In this document: in pieces, positions 59,114-64,000 of the stretch
Numbering within the stretch: position 1 is the stretch's first letter
Layout of the letters: every line of letters begins with the position of its first letter
Assembly (NCBI GenBank): GCA_944472135.2
Contig: OX235263.1
Location: 13,313,517-13,377,516, forward strand
Direction of reading: 5' to 3'
DNA from: Trichobilharzia regenti
Taxonomy: Eukaryota; Platyhelminthes; Trematoda; Strigeidida; Schistosomatidae
Length of the DNA stretch: 64,000 nucleotides
Made by a program: the position numbers and the translations under genes
Notes under the pieces: generated by a model
Seen by the model: only the letters and a program-made list of their open reading frames with translations
Told to the model about the DNA's origin: nothing
Database searches by the model: none

Positions 59114-59460
59114 TGAAGATTGAACGATCAATTCATGGTTGTTTGCTCAAAACCAAATTCCCCGATTTTCGCGGAGGCATCAATACGACAGTCATCGTCT
59201 CATCGGTCGCTGTTCAGAAAGGAGTCAGCAGCAAACCGTCAGAAGTAATATTGTGATTTATTATTGTAATATTTGTTCACAGATCTTAGTGGTAACATTT
59301 TTTATATGTTGGTGTTACAATAAAGAATTCTCGAGTGGCCAATCGATGTTTTGGCTTTTTCGTCCGTTATTACTAAGCGTTTCTGAGAAACTTCAAGGAA
59401 CAGCGTGAGCCCGAGCGTAGCAAGAGCTGGGCATTAACGGTTTACGAGACTTGGCTGACA
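59114..59460 (+). repeat. 3' LTR
   Basis: Same 347-bp unit as the 5' LTR with two mismatches. The sequence before it (TATTATTATTATCAG) is not purine-rich, unlike a normal retroelement junction. Confidence 0.9.
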
Positions 59461-59936
59461 ACGTATTCCGCAGAGAGTTTCCGTGTCCATGTGAAGTATG
59501 CATATGCTTTGCATGGATTACTTTGTTGGCTCCTACCCCCACTCTGTGTTTACAGCAGGAGCTGTGGATTTATGTATTTTGTCTGCATGTTGGATAAAAC
59601 ATCGCCGCATTCTTTTTGGGAAGGAGACTATTTGGTAGATTATATATGATGTCCAAGTAACTTTTTATCTTTTCATGTGGTTTTGCGGTAAGTTTAGGCC
59701 TTGTTTTCTCATATTTCATTGTATGTTGTTTATGGTTCACCCTTTGTATCAGGTAGACATAGTTCGATCGAGTCTTAATTGAATGGGTGTTATTGTCATG
59801 ACTGCTGCTTTTTTGTCTGGAATTATAAATAGAGGCAAAAACAACAGGTGTAGTCTCTAAGTTCATACATTAAATGGGCCTATGATTTCTGAAACTCTTA
59901 CATGGGAAATAGCACTGATATCAATTACAAACTCAC

Positions 59937-62123
59937 TTAGTGTGTCATTAAGTGAATTTTCAAAGGAGGCCAATGTCCTTCTAGTCTCATTTTCTCAGGT
60001 AGTTTGTTCCATATTTGGGCATACCTAATCAAGAAAAACTTTTGCCTGGTGGCTGTTTTACATGGTTCTATAACCCCTGTACCTTTAGTGTGTCTAAGGT
60101 TATATCCTGTGTCTTCTGAGAACCGAGTATAGTTAGCAGGGGTATACACCATGTGGTTAAGAAGCTTACAAACGATTACCAGATTTAGTCGCAGTCGCCT
60201 TAACCACAATGTTTCTAGTCCTAGGATTTTACATCTGGTAGAGTAGTTTGTGCCGTTATCGGTTCCGAGTACTTTTCACGTGAAGCACCTCTGTACTCCT
60301 TCTACTTTCAGTTTGTCTTCCATGCGTGTACTACTAAATATGAATGAGCAGTAATCTAGGAGTGGGCACACACGAACCTTGTACAGTAGTATTCTGGATT
60401 CGTTTCTGTAGAAGTTCCTGAGTAGGAAACCAATAAGCCTTCGTGATTTCGACACTTGATTCGAGATGTGCTCTGAAAATGATAGATTGTGTGAATATTT
60501 CAGTCCTAGGTCTAGTACAGATTTCAGTCCGGGGATATTGTGGCCCTGAATTGCTAGGTCCAGTTCAAGGTTGGAACAGCCTATGCAAAGCCATCCACAC
60601 TCTTCATCATTAAACTCGAGTCTCCAGGTGTTACACCATCTGTCCATTTTTATTAATTCTTCATGTATGGAGTTCATAGTTGTGCCGATATCTGTATTTG
60701 TGCAGGTATATGTCACCTTCAAGTCATCTGCACACAGTATTGGCTTGCCTATACTAAAACATTCACATATACTGTTTATGTATATAATGAAAAGAAGGGG
60801 TCCCAATACACTCCCCTGGATGACACCACTGCTGATTGGTCTAGGTCTGGAGGTCATTGAGCCAACTTTAGTTGTCTGATTCCTGTCATACAGAAATGAT
60901 TTTATCCAATTGTAGAGGGGGTTGCGTATCCCTAGTGAGCATAGCCTACCGACTAACAGACTATGTGGGACTCTGTCGAAGGCTTTCCTTATATCGAAAT
61001 AGAGGATAATCACTAGCTCTCTCCTATCTCTTCTATAGGTGACTTCGTTGAAAAAGTCTATATGGCAAGTGACGCAAGATCTTTTCTTGAGGAATCCGTG
61101 TTGTGAAATGTTGATGAGTTTATGTTTTGGAAAGTAGTCTGACATTTGGTCTTTGATTACTTTCTCCATGATCCTTGATATGACAGGTGTTATATTGATT
61201 GGCCTATAATTACATGCACTAGTTTTGGACCCTCCTTTATCCTTAGGTAATATATATGTGTTTTTCCAAGTTTCAGGGTAGGTTCCAGTCTCTAGTGAGA
61301 TATTAAATATTCTAAGTAATAATACTATCATATCCGTACCACCGTTTTTGTATATGATGGATGGTATATCGTCTATCCCACAACTACTGTTGGCCTTTAA
61401 TGTCCTTACCACCGATGCTATATTTTGTATATTAAAGTTGATTTCACCTAACTTGTAGTTACTTTTGCAGGTTATGTCAAGAATTGGGGACAGATGCGCT
61501 TTGGTGTTATTGGAGAACCACTCACTCAGGAGTACACTAATGATCTGGGGATCATCATAAATTACACCTTCATGTTCTAAATGACTGATATTGTTGTCTT
61601 CACTCTTCTTCAGCCGTTTTCGCAAGATCTTGCAGAGTTCCTGTGTTTTAGAGGTGCCCTCTAGGGCTTTATTTTCCTCGAGTTGTGCCTTCATTTTATG
61701 TCTCTCATCTAAATTTTTAAATGTTTCGTGTATCTGGTGTAATGCACTAAATTCTTTGTATAAATAAAATCTCCTTTTTAGTTTCCTTAGTTTTATTCGC
61801 GTTTTGCGGTCTATGAATAGAGTTGGTGTCTTTAGGGCAGATTTCAGGGGTGCGATTGTGTCTCTTACCGAACTGATTGTCTTGTAGAAGGTATTTAGTA
61901 TTACTTCTAAGTTATTATTGGTGAAGTATTCACCCCATTCAGAGCTTCTCAAGAGAGTTTGTAGGAATTCCCAATCGACATTTCGATAGTCCCTGGTTAC
62001 TTTCCCTAACTCCTGGTTGCCTATGTTATGTTCGGAGGGATCCTCATATGAGTCATTGTCAGCGTGTTTACTATTCCCTGAACAAATTGTGCCATGAGAG
62101 GGGCTATTGTTTGCTGCAACCAA
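59937..62123 (-). pseudogene. CR1-like ORF2: linker, reverse transcriptase and C-terminal domain
   Basis: Frame 60276-62123 goes on after one TGA (60276-60278) in the same frame to 59937. It starts with the post-endonuclease linker (D-Y-R-N-V-D-W-E-F-L), then RT: C-G-I-D-D-I-P-S-I-I-Y-K (motif 0/1), C-N-Y-R-P-I-N-I-T-P, F-D-I-R-K-A-F-D-R-V-P-H (motif A), S-S-G-V-I-Q-G-S-V-L-G-P-L-L-F (motif B), P-I-L-C-A-D-D-L-K-V (motif C, Tyr position Cys, Asp pair intact), then a CR1 C-terminal domain, L-R-R-L-R-L-N-L-V-I-V-C-K-L-L at about 60190. The TGA could come from CGA. The frame start is TTG and not a real initiator. RT is close to intact. Confidence 0.88.
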
Positions 62124-62296
62124 AAATAATCCTGTTGCATATAATGGTTTCTGGCCTCATTACGTGGGTATCTAGGATCATTTCTCTGCATAAAATAGTC
62201 TGTTTCACTGTTCACATTGTAATTTACAGGGCCATAGTACCCTGTTTTTAGGTTGTTTTGAGGATAGTGCGTGCTAGGTTTTACGTAGTTGTACAT
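62021..62296 (-). pseudogene. Short ORF between ORF1 and ORF2
   Basis: Starts with ATG directly after the ORF1 stop (TAAATG at 62297-62294) in the same frame, 91 codons, rich in Asn, Tyr and Pro, ending in W-L-Q-Q-T-I-A-P-L-M-A-Q-F. Probably the start of ORF2, or the end of ORF1 cut by a stop. It overlaps the ORF2 frame by about 100 nt in another phase, so a frameshift at the deletion joint is likely. Confidence 0.6.
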
Positions 62297-63670
62297 TTAC
62301 TGACTCATCTCGTGAGTGTACCTAGAAGGACCAGGGGCCAATCTATACCTTTTATGCCGGGGGTTCGAGTATACATTTCCGTTGATATGGTACCTAGCGG
62401 TGTCCCGTCTAGTAGCCCATGTATTTTCATTATTGATTATGGGTCCCGTCCTCAGGTTATATGTGACTACAGGCATATTACAACCTCGGCTGTTGGGGAA
62501 ATCGTGTGTATCACTTTGCTGTTTGATCAGCTCGGTGCCCCTAGCATATCTGCTGGCGTGTGATTTTGTGTGGGTAGAGCTATTTTTGCCGTTAGTTCTC
62601 ACCTTGTGCAGTCTGTAGTCCTCAATTCGTCTACTACTCTTAGTTCGACGAGGAGCACTTCCATTCACGTCTTCCGTCTCCTTTTTGGGACCTGCCGCAG
62701 TGCGTGCATGGTTCTTTTTTAGGCTTATATGCTGCTTGTTGGGCTTGTCACAAGGGAGGTATATGGATGCATGAGGAGAAACCTTGGTTTTAGGGGACTT
62801 CTTTACGGCGTTTACAGTGGGATTATCTTGTTTGGCCCTGGGTGCAGTGTGATCTGCTGATATTTGCAGGTTATCAGTAGTAGGAGCATCTACGTCTACT
62901 TCATGGGTGTGGTCAGTAGATTTACTAGGAGTGTTCTCACGAACTTCGAGACCCATTACAGTGTTACTGCTCTTTTTGGGTTTTCCTTCGCCTTCGCGTG
63001 TCGTTTGTTCACCTACTACAGCGCAAGTGTCACTTTGTGCTACAGTGTCCTTCGACACTTCGGTACTGACGCTATTCACGATTTGTGGTATAATCGTGTT
63101 CTTATCTACGGTGTTCTTAGCTACTTGTCGTTGGTTGGGGGTTTTGTCCGGGACTATTTTAAGATTTTTGAATTTTGTGGTGGAAGCCAAAATATCCTCA
63201 GATTTCCTGAATTGTTCGGCTATAATACAGCTGTCAAACCTGAAAAGTATGGGACATGTGCGGTTTGTCTCTTTTTTATTTAGTCTAATACACTGACAGG
63301 GTGTACTTAGAAGGTTGGCAGCTCTTAACAAGGAGTGCTGAACCGATTTTATGGGCTCTTTGTCAGGTATGTTGTACACTATGGCGTTCTGTTTAGAAGC
63401 AAGTCTCTTAACAACTTCTCTCGACAAATAGTCCATAACGTTTTCTGGCTCCTTAGCATTTTTCAATTCAGCATCGGTTGGTTTAGTCCTGAGCTTAAAG
63501 AGTTTTAGGAAAGTGAGATCCCCCAGCTCCTTTTTGAGATGGAGGATTGTTTCTGGTACCAGGTCAAGTTGATTTAGTTTCGTCCTGAGTTCATTTATTT
63601 GTAGCTGCATGTCATTTATGATGCAGACTAAGTTAGTAATCTCTCCCTTTTGTGACAGGATATGTTCCAC
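62297..63670 (-). pseudogene. CR1-like ORF1 protein, main part
   Basis: 457 codons open. The N-terminal part is coiled-coil-like (I-N-D-M-Q-L-Q-I-N-E-L-R-T-K-L-N-Q-L), then a conserved RNA-binding-like section: N-A-I-V-Y-N-I-P-D-K-E-P-I, C-Q-C-I-R-L, C-P-I-L-F-R-F-D-S, as in ORF1 proteins of schistosome CR1-like elements. A long basic, low-complexity tail follows. The frame start at 63670 is GTG. ATG and the first 50 codons are likely in the overlapping frame 63633-63824, so a one-base frameshift near 63660 has split ORF1. Open frames on the plus strand (62864-63296) are shadows. Confidence 0.8.
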
Positions 63671-63824
63671 CTGAATTACAGGGGTTAGGGTTGGAACCGT
63701 TTATATTAGATGAACTACTAACTGCAGCTGATTTAAGGGGTGATAATGCGTTACTCGATAAGCTTAAGCTATTTTCTAAATTAGTAGTGTTTCTAAGAAC
63801 ATGTTTTTTATAGCTTTTGCCCAT
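63633..63824 (-). pseudogene. Probable N-terminus of CR1-like ORF1
   Basis: ATG at 63824, encodes M-G-K-S-Y-K-K-H-V-L-R-N-T-T-N-L then a Ser/Asn-rich stretch; overlaps the ORF1 frame and is shifted by one. Upstream sequence to 64000 shows no further frame. Confidence 0.55.
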
Positions 63825-64000
63825 TATTATTGGTGATAATATAGCACAACAGAAAAATGAATATCAGCGAAAACACGTGCAAAAGTTTCACCAGATTCGA
63901 ACGTACCGCGTAAGTAGTTCGTCATGTCAAGCAGAACTACTGGGTGCTGAACCATATTTGGGACTGACTAACGACCTTGAATACTTCAAATGCTATTTCA

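Larger units (their letters stand above)
54599..59460 (+). mobile_element. Pao/BEL-like LTR element, gag only, composite
   Basis: Two 347-bp direct repeats (54599-54945 and 59114-59460), TG...CA ended, with only two differences, enclose a gag-like ORF, about 1.1 kb of unassigned sequence and inverted arm B. No RT, protease or integrase is seen, and no purine-rich tract stands before the 3' LTR; arm B ends two bases from it. The five-base flanks (gtact and acgta) do not match, so this is not a simple insertion. Gag type suggests Pao/BEL (Sinbad-like in schistosomes). Confidence 0.75.
59461..64000 (-). mobile_element. CR1-like (family Z) non-LTR retrotransposon, endonuclease missing
   Basis: A long minus-strand element: 5' UTR (63825-64000 and perhaps beyond the window), ORF1, a second short ORF, then ORF2 sequence from the endonuclease-RT linker to the C-terminus and a 3' UTR at about 59461-59936. 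The endonuclease domain that should begin ORF2 is absent, with the joint at about 62020-62130. A 3' tail was not found. Confidence 0.82.

Noticed and set aside
54594..59465. Target-site duplication around the Pao/BEL-like LTR pair
   Set aside because: Five-base flanks are gtact and acgta; they do not match, even with the boundary moved by a base or two.
62864..63296. Plus-strand open frames of 129-139 codons
   Set aside because: They are antisense to CR1-like ORF1, hydrophobic by reverse coding, and have no motif.

Overview
The window looks like nuclear DNA of a schistosomatid blood fluke (trematode); the species is not resolved. The evidence is an intron-rich metazoan gene with a 34-bp micro-intron near its 5' end (typical of schistosomes), many SINE-like elements carrying hammerhead-ribozyme sequence of the Smalpha type, and a dense mixture of RTE, CR1-like, Penelope-like, Gypsy-like and Pao/BEL-like retroelements. 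It is AT-rich with many (TA)n and (ATT)n tracts. No bacterial genes, operons or CRISPR arrays are seen.

One host gene is recognised. Mitochondrial-type leucyl-tRNA synthetase (LARS2) lies on the minus strand from 47803 down past the left end of the window. Eleven coding exons are placed (47723-47803, 47459-47688, 44405-44702, 41985-42302, 37582-37810, 32170-32339, 24502-24555, 19891-20001, 15458-15576, 5497-5663, about 263-454). They join in consistent phase to about 656 codons. They run from just before the HIGH-type motif (HMGH), through the CP1 editing region, to just before the expected KMSKS motif, which must lie left of position 1. The true first exon was not found. Nearly everything else between 1 and 47.4 kb is intronic repeat.

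Repeat families, labelled here for cross-reference. RTE-A: SR2-like, 3' end in ACAGACAG. RTE-B: 3' tail of ATT/AAT repeats after a 'gaagccctatgttcc'-like end. RTE-C: one fragment. RTE-D: an apparently intact 1030-aa element at 9927-13600. CR1-like families X (40.6-41.9 kb and 4.1-5.2 kb), Y (49.5-52.5 kb) and Z (59.5-64.0 kb), plus one at 48.2-49.5 kb. Penelope-like elements (PLE) at 0.6-1.4, 17.4-18.2, 21.8-23.1, 33.7-35.3, 35.4-36.25 and 36.9-37.2 kb. SINE-like families: S1 (Smalpha-like, hammerhead), S2 (head AGCTCAGTGG, hammerhead), S3 (head CAGTGGCTGAATGG, hammerhead-like), S4a/S4b (head CGGTGGCACAGTGG, two different bodies) and S5 (one copy).

Upstream of LARS2 (48-64 kb) are CR1-like remnants, a Pao/BEL-like LTR element with nearly identical 347-bp LTRs and a gag but no pol, about 1-kb inverted-repeat arms around it carrying an exon-like segment, and a CR1-like element (family Z) whose ORF1 and RT remain but whose endonuclease is missing.

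The best candidates for something new are: (1) several distinct tRNA-headed SINE families sharing a hammerhead core whose stem III is a loop-less self-complementary octamer that covaries between families; (2) the inverted-arm/LTR composite at 53.5-59.5 kb; and (3) a truncated PLE bounded by inverted terminal repeats and (TA)n tracts, with hammerhead-like sequence in the repeats. No database or folding program was run; family names come from recognised protein motifs.
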